Positions 38,801 through 53,595 of a stretch of DNA of 64,000 nt are shown here, one piece after another. The DNA is from Ciona savignyi (taxonomy: Eukaryota; Chordata; Ascidiacea; Phlebobranchia; Cionidae). The notes under the pieces were generated by a model. That model was not told the DNA's origin. It worked only from the letters and a program-made list of their open reading frames with translations, and did no database searches. The DNA lies in the NCBI GenBank assembly GCA_000149265.1, contig CH003211.1, forward strand, positions 599,686 through 663,685, written 5' to 3'. Position 1 is the stretch's first letter. The number at the start of each line of letters is the position of its first letter. Position numbers and translations under genes: made by a program.

Positions 38801-38909
38801 TGCATTTTTACGTGGTGAGAATTGGCAACACTCCCAAATATTTCGGGAAGCAACAGGCAGTCCAAGTTCTCCTTCTTTAAAACTTCAAATTGAATTTACC
38901 AGAATTTAA
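29835..38909 (+). CDS. NGLY1: Peptide:N-glycanase (PNGase), complete, 13 exons
   Basis: Cytosolic amidase that removes N-glycans from misfolded glycoproteins exported by ERAD. Exons: 29835-29934, 30419-30530, 30931-31080, 31916-32044, 32331-32443, 32811-32946, 33231-33331, 33769-33917, 34714-34838, 36841-37075, 37307-37409, 38071-38245, 38746-38909. The N-terminal PUB domain is exons 1-3 ([38 protein letters not shown]). Zinc-binding pairs are CPTC and CNTC. The transglutaminase-like core has [14 protein letters not shown], the catalytic Cys in [11 protein letters not shown], His in DHVWTEVF and Asp in RWLHCDPCE. The C-terminal PAW domain covers [16 protein letters not shown] to [12 protein letters not shown]. 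For exon 3 the acceptor TTAAAG at 30925-30930 is chosen because frame and similarity require it; the ATG at 30898 lies in the intron. A hAT-like element sits in intron 9 and a transposon end and a SINE in others. Confidence 0.95.
33403..33695 (-). repeat. tRNA-derived SINE, diverged, in NGLY1 intron 7
   Basis: Reverse complement of the family. The tail (AATAGGATAATTATGTTT) is followed by the core landmarks ACCATCGGGGTATCAG, ACCGACTAGCTAGCGACCAG and AAAAGGCGACCCACTTACAC (the tRNA-like head). Diverged but collinear with 46441-46735. Confidence 0.75.
34310..34416. mobile_element. 3' end of a hAT-like element in NGLY1 intron 8
   Basis: Ends with GGTTGCCGACCCCTAG preceded by a GCGACTCCC / GGCTCTTT stretch, a pattern common at hAT element ends. 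No matching left inverted repeat is seen, so the element is truncated or its left end has decayed. A related short element lies at 48506-48730. Confidence 0.4.
35346..36459. mobile_element. Non-autonomous hAT-like element, 1114 bp, in NGLY1 intron 9
   Basis: Perfect terminal inverted repeats TAGGGATGCACAATATAG at both ends and an exact 8-bp duplication CATGTGGT (35338-35345 and 36460-36467). Subterminal arrays differ: ATTCGAATCT motifs on the left, TTCTAGAATA motifs on the right. No transposase is visible; the longest frame (35763-35969) has no recognisable similarity. A second copy in opposite orientation is at 49322-50538. Confidence 0.93.
38346..38630 (-). repeat. tRNA-derived SINE in NGLY1 intron 12
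   Basis: Reverse-strand copy: CATGTTTATCCCTATGAATG (tail side), GCGCCCACCGTCGGGTTACT, ACAACTGACTAGCTAGCGAC, and a diverged head ending near 38630. Collinear with the complete copy at 46441-46735. Confidence 0.85.
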
Positions 38910-40362
38910 CTCTTTCTCTGTATCAGTACATATTGTTGGTACTAGGATTATGTGGTTAACTTGTAAAGGAAAGTAGATATTGTTAACTGGAGACATTTTT
39001 TGTACCTTGACATTGCTTTGTTTTAATTGTGTCTTGATATTTATTCTTCGAAGTAAAACAAAACCACAAAATATTCTTTGTTTTTTAGTTTATACATCAA
39101 ATGATTTCAATTGCACTTTAAGCAAAATGTTTTTTCTATGTAAAGCATGTGTGAACATGTATAGAAACCACTGTAGTTTCGGTAAAATATGATGCAACAG
39201 AATAATTGTAATTTACTATTTCGCAACATTCCTATCACTGCAGTAACTAGTTTTCCAGTATATGAATTGATGAAAGACAAAACCAGTTATAAATTAGAAT
39301 GCTGGAAAATGGCCAACAGAAAGGGCTATTTGGTAATCTTTACAAGTTGTACATAAATTGGTGTAAAATGTATTTTTGCCTTTTAGGTTTCCACTGCCTC
39401 TGGTATTATTATTACATCCAATCAACAAATAATATACATCATAATAACCCATTTTTCTTGCAATTATATTCCATTCAACTATCGGATTAACTGAATTAAT
39501 TTAGATTTTGCAAAGTTAGGTTTTCTGCTCAAGCTTCAGGGCTTCAGCTAAACCCAACCCACAGGCCACAACTAGTCAACTAAGGTCAACTTTAATTTTG
39601 TTCTTCAGGTATGCATTTTTTCATTAAGTATGAACTTTATTTGCAAAGCGAAAAAGTGGTTGTCCCATAAATAAATTTGTTGGTAGTGGTTTAAATTTAG
39701 AAAATCAGGAATCATTGCGCAATGTACAGAATTAATAGTTACCCGTATAAAAGATAATACTGATAAAAAATACTAAATACGGAAACTGGCAAAAAAGTTA
39801 ACAGCATCATGTTTTGGTGTTTATACAACAATGTTAAATAAATTTAAAGCAAGCATGGTTTCAAACCATTAAAACAAGCGTTTAAACCTGTTGATATACA
39901 CATCAAGCTACCAAAGAAATTGAACTGTTTTTTCATTTCGTCAACAAGTTTGTACACAACATACTTTTTTATAAAAGAGAAAGTACATTCCGAAATAACA
40001 TATAAAAATCAATACCGAACACCATAGAACAAAATCAAAATGTTATTCAAATAAAAAACAGTGACTTTTTCCATCTTGCAGTTTAGCAAAACAATACAAA
40101 GTACCAATTATCAAAAATGTACTGTAGTTCATTGTGACTTATATAATAATACAATTATACCCATCACTGAATAATTAACAATTTTTGTAGCATAAAAATG
40201 ACTTACAAAACTTTATAAATAATGGAATAGTACCTGCATATTATTTATGCATATTAATAACATTGCAACCTGTGGGTGTGTGTGTGTGTAAGCTACTCCA
40301 TTAAATGAAAGTGGCGTCGATGGATAACTTCAGTACATGATTTACTTAAACAGCATTCAAAA
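38910..40362. other. Intergenic between convergent NGLY1 and HS2ST1
   Basis: AT-rich, holding the 3' UTRs of both genes. No protein similarity is seen. An AATAAA at about 39837 (plus) and a (GT)n run at about 40273-40290 are the only notable marks. Confidence 0.5.
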
Positions 40363-43300
40363 TTACTTATGTTTGCGGTCCATGTTTCCCTGTGGACCAT
40401 ATATTTTTTCATAGTGGTACTGGTTGTACAAAGGTTGCACAATTCCTTTATCATCAGTGTAAGTTGAAACTTGTTTAATGTGCTGAAATTGCCGGACTGC
40501 AAAATCATAAAATTCTTTTTCCATCCGGTAAGTTTTCGTGTTTTTAATTGTTTTTAGAGCAGCTTCCGATGGTGGTTCTTTATGGATGGTTTTCCTAATA
40601 TGAGATTTTGATCCTAAAAAGAATCTTTGATTAGATATTACCATTATTGTGCCATGTCAGGAAACAAGACTGATTTCGATACCCATTATAATCATGGCTG
40701 TGGGAAACTATAATAGGATAATCATGTTTTTTTCTTTGACAGGAAATCGACAGATTACCTATCATCTATCATCAGACCAGGTAAATAGAGTCATTCATTG
40801 TTAGTATAACCTATTAATCTGCTGGGTCCCTGCAATGCTTGCCAAGAGCCTTGTCCCAGGAAATAGCCGACGAGTTTTCAACCCCACCATAGTTGCTTTA
40901 CATCAGCTATTGAACACGAATGCAGCAATAGATTCAGCAACTGGACTATAGACGAAAGTTAACCAGATATGTTCCCTGAGCTTTATCTTATTATACCCTT
41001 TAATGTTTTATCCAAAGTGATAAACAAGAGAAACAGATCCTGTCCTACCTGTTCGAAATTTATCGATTATTCCTTTAAACATTCGCGGCTCGATTGACTC
41101 CAGAACTACAACAAAGTCCTCTATCTGTTCAGTCACACCAACCAGTGTATAGCGGTGCACCAAATTACGCTTGGCTTGATCCAATGCCCACTGACTGCCC
41201 ACTTTCCTAAAAAAATAAAAAAATGTTTTTTAATGATTATAGTTGTAAAAAGCAAATGATTCTCAGTTTTATTTGTCAGTAAAACCACATGCTGGTGATT
41301 TCTTTAAACATTTAATGACATTATCTGGAACCAAGTGGTATCAACAGTAAGTTGTGCTACCATTGGAATGGTGCATGTGCTGTAACCCTATTGGCTATCT
41401 GCAAGATTACTGGCCACACAAGTATTAGGTTTCATACATGTATTAATCTACCAACCGTGCAGCTACTCAGGGTGCTTTGGATAACATCCAACTAAATTAT
41501 TGGCTTTATAGATTAACTACTATTTTACGACATAAAAATGCAAATTTAAAAGAAAATGTTCTGTAAAATACCACTGTTCCATTCTGTCCATACAGTAGGT
41601 ATAAGTTTCAATGAATTTGCATATTAGAAAACATGACTACTCTAAACTAAGCAACCAAGCAATCCACCTACCAACACTCAGCGCTTTGTCCACACATCAT
41701 AGGGATTTGTAACCATAATGCTCTTGGTTGACAGTCATGGCCGTTTTGCGCCAAACATTCATCAAATGTCTGTGCCAAAAAGAAGTTTGTATGTAAAGAA
41801 GTGGTCATAGGCAAAACGACCATCAATAACATTCCTATATGTGTAATAAATCTACAGTAGCCTATATAATTGCAGTTAATAAAGTAGCAGTGTGTCTTAT
41901 TTTTTAATGGAACAAAAAAAAAAAAACCTCCACCACATACAATTAATCATTTCTAGTGCAAATCAACTTAAAATACCTTTAACAACTAAAATTATCTTTC
42001 ATCTGTATATAAATTATATTATACCAATAACCAGTGATTTAAGTATTAAATCATACGCACCGTTTTATCGCCTTGTTTTGTTCTTCTTAAGCCTTTCCTA
42101 TAATCATCACCATATCGTATAAAGTAGTAGAATGATATGAGTCGCTCCAGTGGTTCCCGAAGTATATTGATGTACATGGGCTCAGGAAAGCCGAACTGAG
42201 CAAAAGAGAAATACCCGAAATGGCCGTGGTACAAAGCAGGCTTTCTCTCCACCCATCTTGTCATATTTAAGGCAAGGTTGTACTGTACAAAAGATTAAAA
42301 TGCATTCAAAATCCCTTTTAAAGGGAAGTTGTACATTATGCTTTTGCAATTTTTTTCATAAGTAAATATAAGTTTTATTTTATCAATGTCTCCAAGCATA
42401 TTATTATTTTTTTACAATGAAGGGATGCACAATATAAATTAAATAAGTATCAGTATTTTGGTCCTACACTAATTCCTTTATATTCAAATCTACTATTTCG
42501 AATCCTATTCTAGAATATTTTCTAACTTTATTATTGTGTAAGGTTTTAACCAAGAAACTAATTTATTTTATTGCATCACAAATCCATCAAAATGAAGATT
42601 GAACTGTTATTAATAAATAGTCAAAAGCTAATGTCAAAAATATCAAGCAATTTAACATTTCATAAGTGACAAATTCAACTAAAATTTTACAAGCTCTAAT
42701 ATTTTTTTGCCGCGCTTGGTTTCGAATCCCCCATTGACCATCATCAAAACTATTTTTGTATGGAAATGGTATATGTATAGGTCGCATTAACCATTTGGTC
42801 ATGTCCTTACATCCATTACAAATCATAATCCCTCACAGAAATTAGAACACAGCGAGTCACCTAATGGTCAGGGATCATAATCATATTAACATTTATGTCT
42901 GAATATTTGGCTTCTTTCACGTCTTACAAATTATACCCCATACTATGGATTACAAATCTGCCTATATGACTTAAACACGATTTAAACACAACACCAAACA
43001 TTACAACCATACCAATCTGACAATGCTTTACGAATCAGGCTGCTCATGGTTTTTGCTTTAGATAATAGATGTATTAAATGTTAAAAGAGTAACTCCCAAT
43101 AAATTATTTTTGCTAACATATTGTTCCGCAACTTACACACTTAACATACCTGATCACCAATCGCCACTTTTAGATTATTCTTCGTGATATTAACATGCAA
43201 ACAATACATATTGTTTATCTTTGTGAGGTCATAGACCAAGTTGCAGAATGAGGTGCTTCCAGTTTTAGGTACTCTGTTGTACAGTACTATGGGTTGGCGT

Positions 43301-44095
43301 GGCTCATCTTTCTGGAATTATTTTTGGGAAGTTTCATTCTCTTCAGTAGTTTAAATTTCCTAATTGAGGTAAAAGTAGCTACATAACTGTAGACAAGAAT
43401 AGCATGATGCATAAATTTGAAAGCATGACTTGGCATGTGACTATACAATCACAATATTTATGTGGATTGTGTTTTTTTTAAGAAACTAGCAGTTTAAAGG
43501 TCTCTTTTGGTTTTTATTCTCAGAATTTGAGTGTCCATGTAGCACAGCTATCATGCTTTTTCAACATTGCACATTTTAATTGTATTTTGGCATGTAAGAG
43601 AACGATTTTACAGCCAGATGACACTAAATCCGTATAACATTTGTTGTTTGAATATAATGTCATCTGATTTTTAGTAGTCTGTATTTTTTCTACCAGTCAT
43701 TATAGATCTTTACATGGAACTTTCAGTCATTCAACTGACTAACAACTAAATTTCAATATTTAAATGAAACAAAAATGTAAATTACCATGGATGCTTTCGT
43801 GTCAGTGTAAAAATGAAGTGGTTGATGGAAATTTTTGTTTTCATTATCCAATGATTTTTCTTCATCTGAAATAGTGCATCAAAATTATGCTTTAATAACT
43901 TCTTTTATTCTATCTCTATTACAAATGTAGGATTTGCTATGTTATAATTTTAAATTACTTACTTTTTATTTGGACTTCAGCAGGCCTTAGCTGACTCAGT
44001 CGAAATTCAATGTACAATATTAGAAATCCAACACCTGCAGCCCAGACTAACACACTACGTTGTTTAAACATGATCAAGTTACGCAGCATTCGCAT
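40363..44095 (-). CDS. HS2ST1: Heparan sulfate 2-O-sulfotransferase, complete, 7 exons
   Basis: Golgi type II membrane enzyme that moves sulfate from PAPS to the 2-OH of iduronate in heparan sulfate. Start ATG at 44093-44095; the exon to about 43967 encodes a short cytosolic tail and one membrane segment (LVWAAGVGFLILYIEF). Further exons: about 43786-43866 (stem), 43151-43313 with the 5'-PAPS loop RVPKTGSTSF, 42062-42283 with YHGHFGYFSF (catalytic His) and the 3'-phosphate motif INILREPLERLISFYYFIR, 41671-41768 (FDECLAQNG..CGQSAECW), 41049-41206 (VGSQWALDQAKRNL, LVGVTEQIEDF) and 40363-40616 ending YEKIYGPQG plus seven further residues. All match vertebrate HS2ST1 in order. The C-terminus is slightly longer and basic (DRKHK). 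GCHFR lies upstream on the same strand. Confidence 0.95.
40712..40905 (-). repeat. Degenerate SINE copy in the last HS2ST1 intron
   Basis: Keeps the tail (AATAGGATAATCATG), ATTAATCTGCTGGGT and a CTTGCC..AGCCGACGAG stretch in family order on the minus strand, with many differences and deletions. Confidence 0.5.
42418..42525. mobile_element. Fragment of the TAGGGATGCACAATATA hAT-like family
   Basis: Contains AGGGATGCACAATATA at its left end and TTTCGAATCCTATTCTAGAA further in, both shared with the elements at 35346-36459 and 49322-50538. The right terminal repeat is absent. In HS2ST1 intron 3. Confidence 0.65.
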
Positions 44096-45055
44096 AATTT
44101 GGGAAGTATTTACATTAAAACATTTCTATACACTTAATAAACAATGTTAGTACCAGTATCTGAATAAAAAAAATTAAAAACATGAGATATCAATAAACCA
44201 CATAATTTACACCCTTGTACATATTGAAAGTAATAAGACAGTGTTAAGAGTGACAGCCCAACAAATAGGTATGCATAAAGTAAACTAATGGGCTATTCTA
44301 AATTAAGCATTGACTAATAAATACTTATTTAGAGAAAAAACAGAGGGTTTGGGACTTTGGGCTAACACCAGTACAGTTAAACATTGTTGCTTTTGTGGTC
44401 AACAAAAACATTAATTTGGTTCAAAATCCGCTTACTTTGTACCTCCCTACTAACAGGTAGGAATTAAAAACAAAAATATTTACAAGTTCGTAATGTACCT
44501 ACATTCCTAATAGTCCAGTTGGCGCAAGCAATTTAATACTGTATACACATTCAAAGGTATTTTTAGGGTCTAAACCCTTCATATACATTTTTACAAATAA
44601 TTGTTGCTGTTTTTTTCTCGCTCTTGTTATGTAGTAAACGGTACCTATACCCTATAACACAAATCATTCATCCAAAATGCAGAAATTGACATATTGCAAC
44701 AAGAAATTGTTTGTGGAAGCTTAAACGCATGGGCAAAAAAGCAACTAAAAATGGCTAAGACATATCCACCAACATTTTTTTTATGCAGAAGGAGAAAACT
44801 TGTCATTGTTACACATAATAAAATGGTGTAAAGCAGAAAGTTCTCATGCATGCTTTAGCCACACTTCTTATACTGGCCATTATCATTAGGCATGTTTAAT
44901 ATTGCACATTTTAAATAGTTGGAGCAAACCACCTTAATTAAACAGCAGTAGTAAAACATTGCACAATTATTTTAGTTCGATTATCCTCACAATTAATATG
45001 TTTAAAAAAACACCGAATAAAATCAAATTAAGTAGAATAAAATTCAGAAACTTAA
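44096..45055. other. Intergenic, HS2ST1 5' side to GCHFR 3' side
   Basis: AT-rich region that should hold the HS2ST1 promoter and the GCHFR 3' UTR. The minus-strand open frame at 44645-44851 has no recognisable similarity. Confidence 0.4.
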
Positions 45056-45313
45056 TTATAATGGTTTATGTAAAGTCCAAATGGCAGTCTGTCCTATTCC
45101 AGTAGTACCCACTAATTTATAGCCCAATGTTTCAAGCTTATTGAGTACAACTCGTGGTGGACTATCGACACTCCACTCTTTAAAGGGATTTCCTGCTCTC
45201 TGAGATAACGTAGCTCCAAGTTGCTTCATTAATTCCAGATCTGCTCCCTCATCTCCAACGATTGTTGGCCCAGTTTCAAGGCGAATTAGAGTGGATATTA
45301 AAACGTACGGCAT
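45056..45313 (-). CDS. GCHFR: GTP cyclohydrolase 1 feedback regulatory protein, single exon
   Basis: 85-residue protein (84 in mammals) that binds GTP cyclohydrolase I and mediates its inhibition by tetrahydrobiopterin and activation by phenylalanine. Landmarks along the whole length: MPYVLISTLIRLETGPTIVG, DLELMKQLGA, DSPPRVVLNKLETLGYKL, TGIGQTAIWTLHK. The start is the first Met of the conserved N-terminus. A TATA-like TATATAAA on the gene strand lies about 25-30 bases before the ATG, which is very close unless the 5' UTR is minimal. The mammalian gene has introns; none is seen here. Confidence 0.95.
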   Translation of the reverse strand: MPYVLISTLIRLETGPTIVGDEGADLELMKQLGATLSQRAGNPFKEWSVDSPPRVVLNKLETLGYKLVGTTGIGQTAIWTLHKPL

Positions 45314-46440
45314 ATTTGTTTAGGTTAATTTTTATATAAAAACCTTTGCACCAAAATGAAAATTAGGTTATGATAAAATGGTGAGTCAAATATTCGTTCC
45401 CCGTATGCGCCACTCTAATTTATAGTCGTCCTATTAATAAAATTGGTGACCGAAAATTACCGGGATGAAACCGGTTACCGGTTCTGTTACTAATTTAAAG
45501 TCAAAAGCATCTTACCGCTAACCATTATTTTATTTACTTGAATCGGACCAGACTCCAGTCCAGTCCCCGATTACAAAGAACTAATTTTACAGCTCTAAAA
45601 CCGGTCCCTAGCAAGTCTCTCCTACGGGTAAGTGCCCGAACCATAGTATACTAAACTGCCCGAAACCTTGTGGGGCCACAGGTAATTCAACGATCCGCTG
45701 CCGTCTATAGGCCTACATGGTACATAAATCTCCTTTTGGGTCCTATGTTTACACACATGGCGTGAAGCTAAACCTCACAGCGGAACCTCCACTAAATAGA
45801 AAAAAGAACACTGTACTTGTAGGTGTATTCTTTATTCAGTTGTGTGTGTCTGTGTGTCAGTTGTGTGTAAGTGATCGCACAACGCTTTACAAAGCAAATA
45901 TTGACGTATCTACAAAACAACCGCTTAAAGTGTCAATGACGTCATGAGGTGATAACAGAATAAACTCAGCCGGTGTGGATTAACTAAAATGTTTTTGCAA
46001 ATGGTATCAAATTGCTACAAACTCCCCTTTTACTGGGCTGTAAAACCACTTTAACATGACCGCAGGCTTAAACGTTCCCAAAACCTCATTTTTGCACATA
46101 CTGCCCCCATGTCGTCTTTGTTTTCGAGCATGAATTAATGATACGAGTTGAGAACCGTGGCTCCAGTAAACTGCTTAAAGAATACGAGTTCGGTGTTTAT
46201 TAAGTCGTGCCCGAATATATTAAATTAATCATCATATGCATGTTTTGTCATGGTCGCAAGTTATGTAAATTAAAATCAACTTTCCGAGACGGAGTTCGAA
46301 TTAGTTGAGTCATTTAGGGTTCTACAAGTCAGATCTAGTGCCATAGGCATCGGAAGGCCCACACAACAACTACCTGAAAATCCTACAGAACGTTTTAAAA
46401 ATATACAACACCCTGCATTAGGCTACCATTATTAGTGTCC
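45314..46440. other. Intergenic, left half of the GCHFR-PSMA5 spacer
   Basis: No gene recognised. The plus-strand open frame at 45717-45947 has no similarity I can name. The divergent GCHFR and PSMA5 starts are 3.5 kb apart and the rest of the spacer is largely repeats. Confidence 0.4.
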
Positions 46441-46735
46441 GGTCCGGTGGTCTAGCGGTTTAGTGCGTCGCCTTTCAATCGAAAGGTTGCAGGTGCGAAA
46501 CTGGTCGCTAGCTAGTCGGTTGTGTCCTTGGGCAAGGCACTTTACGGACATTGCCTAAACCCAGCGGATTAATGGGTTCTACCAAATTGAAGGAACGTGT
46601 CTATTATACACAACACAATGCAATAGCTCCGGTAACCCGACGATGGGCGCGAGGTGATCTGACGATTGCCCGTGTGATAAACCCCTTGGTTTTCCCATTC
46701 ACGGGGATAAACATGAATATCCTATCCTATCCTAG
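46441..46735 (+). repeat. tRNA-derived SINE, complete reference copy
   Basis: Head with pol III promoter: box A TGGTCTAGCGG and box B AGGTGCGAAAC (AGGTTGCGGGTTCGAAACT in the 61315 copy, closer to GGTTCGANNCC). Body: GTCGGTTGTGTCCTTGGGCA, TTAATGGGTTCTACCAAATT, CAATAGCTCCGGTAACCCGA and a GGGGATAAACATGAATATCC end, then a short (TATCC)n tail. No A-rich tail. Used here to recognise the other copies. Confidence 0.9.
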
Positions 46736-46799
46736 TGGAGGGAACTCGTAAAGATCTTGAAAGTATGATCATGAGCAGACCTATACCTATAAAATGGAA

Positions 46800-47427
46800 C
46801 TTTGAATGTTTTGTCCGACCGATTAGTTTAGTGAGTGAGTGCGACTCCTTTTAAACGAAAGGTTTTGGGTTCGAAAGTGGTCGCTATAGCTAGTCGGTCG
46901 TGGCCTTGGGAAAATCACTAAACGAACATTGCCTAAACCCAGCGGATTGATGAGTTTAGTTTATTTTTTGTTTCCACGATGAAAACACGAAGCAGGACTA
47001 TTGATAAAAATTTGGAAAACGGGAAAAAACGGCAAAACGTTAGTCTTTAGGACACGTCTAAAAAAGCAATAAATTATTAAATTTTGCTATAATTAGACGT
47101 GGCCGCTAAACCCAAATAAAAAAATAATTAATTGTTGATAAAAAAAAATTACACTATATTACACTAAGACTCGAAGAAAAATGTGCGGTAAAGCGCCCCG
47201 TGCAATGGGGGAGTGGGCTTTAGGAGAAGGGATGGCCCGGAAAGTGTGGGCCACAGTGGAAAAAGAAAAAACCTTAAACATGGGTTCTAACAAATGGAAA
47301 GAACGCGTGAATCATATACACAACAAGCTGTGTAGCTTCGGTAATCCGACGGCGGTGTGTGTTAACTTATTTGGTTTTCCCATCAACGGGGATAAACATG
47401 AATATAACCTATCCCATCCTACACATT
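46800..47427 (+). repeat. SINE copy interrupted by another repeat
   Basis: SINE head and front body at 46800-46952 (box B GGGTTCGAAAGTGG, AACCCAGCGGATTGATGAGTT), then about 325 bp of foreign sequence, then the SINE body resumes at about 47279 (ATGGGTTCTAACAAATGG) and runs to the tail at 47427. ATGAGTT/ATGGGTT at the two junctions may be the target duplication. Confidence 0.75.
46953..47278. mobile_element. Unclassified repeat inserted in a SINE; related copy at 54478-54760
   Basis: Shares, in order, AATTTGGAAAACGGGAAAAA, TTAGACGTGGC, TTACACTAAG, GTGCAATGGGGGAGTGGGCT-like and CCGGAAAGTGT blocks with the 54478-54760 copy. Its ends (TTTTTTGTTTCCACGATG and the inverse of CACAGTGGAAAAAGAAAAAA) look weakly inverted. 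No coding capacity. Confidence 0.55.
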
Positions 47428-47442
47428 ATGCTCCCGATCGAT

Positions 47443-47865
47443 AAGCTTGGTGGGATATTGCGTCATGTTTTACATGACGGGCTATAGGTTCAAAACTGGT
47501 ACCTAGTTGGTAGTGTTCATCAAAAAAGCAATGAATAGACATTGCTTAAAACCAAACCTTTAAGTTTTGAAGAAACGTCTCAATTAAACCGGACATACTT
47601 TACTTATAGCTTCGGTAAACTGTGTTTGGACACGCGGTAATTTGACGATTAACCGTTAGATAACACTTGGGTAAGGCACTGACCGGTCTTTGCCTGATCC
47701 CAGGGGAATATTGGGTTCTACCTAATTGAAGAACCGTCTATACTCTATATAATACACAACAGACTTAGCTTCGGTAACCCGACAGTGGACGCGAGGGGAT
47801 CTGACGCCCGTGTGTTAACCCCCTTGGTTTCCCCATTCTCGGGAATAAACATGAATATCCTATCA
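47443..47865 (+). repeat. Two further SINE copies in tandem
   Basis: A degenerate copy at about 47443-47660 (GGTTCAAAACTGGTACCTAG box-B region to GACGATTAACCGTTA) runs directly into a 5'-truncated, better kept copy at about 47662-47865 (CTTGGGTAAGGCACTGACCG, GCTTCGGTAACCCGACAGTG, AATAAACATGAATATCC). Confidence 0.65.
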
Positions 47866-47939
47866 TAGTCAAAACGGGCTTACAGAAACTTTGTGTTAAC
47901 ACGTTCTTAACAATAAATGCACGAGACGGGCTGTTCACC

Positions 47940-48215
47940 AAAAAGTGCCGCACACGGCACGCAACTTTTTCAGAGCCAAAACGCCACTTTTTTCGAGGCG
48001 ACACGACACTTTTTCAAAGGGGCCACGATATTTTACCTGATACGAACGCCGATGATGAACTCTGTGGTGTGTTTCTAATTCACAGTCGCCTTTAAAAGGG
48101 CGTGTTGCCTCTGAGAAAGTGTCGTGTGGCCTCTGAAAAACTGGCTTGTCGGTTCGAAAAGAGTGGCTTGTCGCCTCGAAAACAGTGACATGCAACATAC
48201 GACACTTTTAGAGTA
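47940..48215. repeat. Foldback-like inverted repeat built of short variant units
   Basis: The left half repeats variants of CGAGGCGACACGACACTTTT; the right half repeats the inverse, such as GAAAGTGTCGTGTGGCCTCT, CTTGTCGGTTCGAAAAGAGT and GGCTTGTCGCCTCGAAAAC. Transcripts would fold into a long imperfect hairpin. Confidence 0.65.
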
Positions 48216-48505
48216 TAGTTCTATTGTAACGTTTACCTTTTCATTTTCTTTCAATAATTTTTTTACTTTTAAATTGGCGAATAAATGTTTCACAAATTTT
48301 CATAGTAAATTTAACCAATGATTATAAATAATTATTAATTCAACGAACCTAAACTTAAAAAAAATTGGAACGTGCAACACTACAAACATGATGTTGTGCA
48401 TTTCAATTATCAATAGGATCTTAATTTTTCTGTTAAGCTGTGTCAGTGTGTTATGTCAAATGATTTACAATATGTAGTCAAGAAACGATTAACGTTTGCA
48501 TACAC

Positions 48506-48730
48506 CAGTTGTTAGCAATTTGTGGTTCTTTAATCATTATGTTACTGCTCTTATTAGTTGTGTTGCGACTCTAGCGGGTGATTAAAAAGAGAAATACACC
48601 CGCGTGTTTATCTCACACATTTGTTTTCCTTTAATTGCAAATATATGATAAGTTTTACGACTCACAGGGATTTTAAAATTTAGGGAATATCGGTTAAAAT
48701 TACTTTAAATGCAAAAGGTTGCCAACCCTA
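48506..48730. mobile_element. Short hAT-like MITE, 225 bp, upstream of PSMA5
   Basis: Right end AAGGTTGCCAACCCTA resembles the element end at 34398-34416; the left end CAGTTGTTAGCAA is its imperfect inverse. Flanking octamers GCATACAC (48498-48505) and GCATATAC (48731-48738) differ at one base. It ends about 145 bases before the PSMA5 start codon. Confidence 0.5.
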
Positions 48731-48852
48731 GCATATACACACTCAGTATTAAATACCTCTTAACTTTTGCATTTGCCAAAAATATTCCCTGTGTTTTGTA
48801 GGCAGTGCAACAGTATATATTTAAAATAAAACCGGATTCCATCAGTAAGTAG

Positions 48853-53147
<4,295 letters not shown>

Positions 53148-53595
53148 ATGAATGAAATCTTGACGGAAAATTCCATTTCAAGAACTCCGTATTTGAACAT
53201 TTTCAAAGATTAGAATTTTCAAAATGGAAAAATTCTGACTTTACTTTAAAATGTTACAGCTTTGCCTTACATCATTAAAACTAACAAGTTCAAACTATTT
53301 TTAAATACCCGTTATGGTCTGTTTAAAAAAATACTGATAAAAAATCACACTGTTACAGTTGTTAATATATTTAATCAAAATTAAAATCCGATATTGGATT
53401 TTTGAGATTTTGCATATTAAGGAATACTATCACATAACGCGTTCGTTCCAAAGTAGTTTTTTCATTAAAAACGTCCAAGACTATATCCTAATAAGTACAT
53501 TACCTTAAGTTATTTACACATGTTTCGAATTATAAACTGGTAAAAATAATTACTTAATTATATAATTTGATATTTAGGCAAATTAGAATGGCATA

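Noticed and set aside
45440..45500. Palindrome ACCGGTTACCGGT in the GCHFR spacer
   Set aside because: Short, isolated, and without a matching element or known site.
46551..46751. Open frames inside SINE copies (such as here and at 58413-58595)
   Set aside because: They translate the SINE body, recur with changes in each copy and have no protein support.
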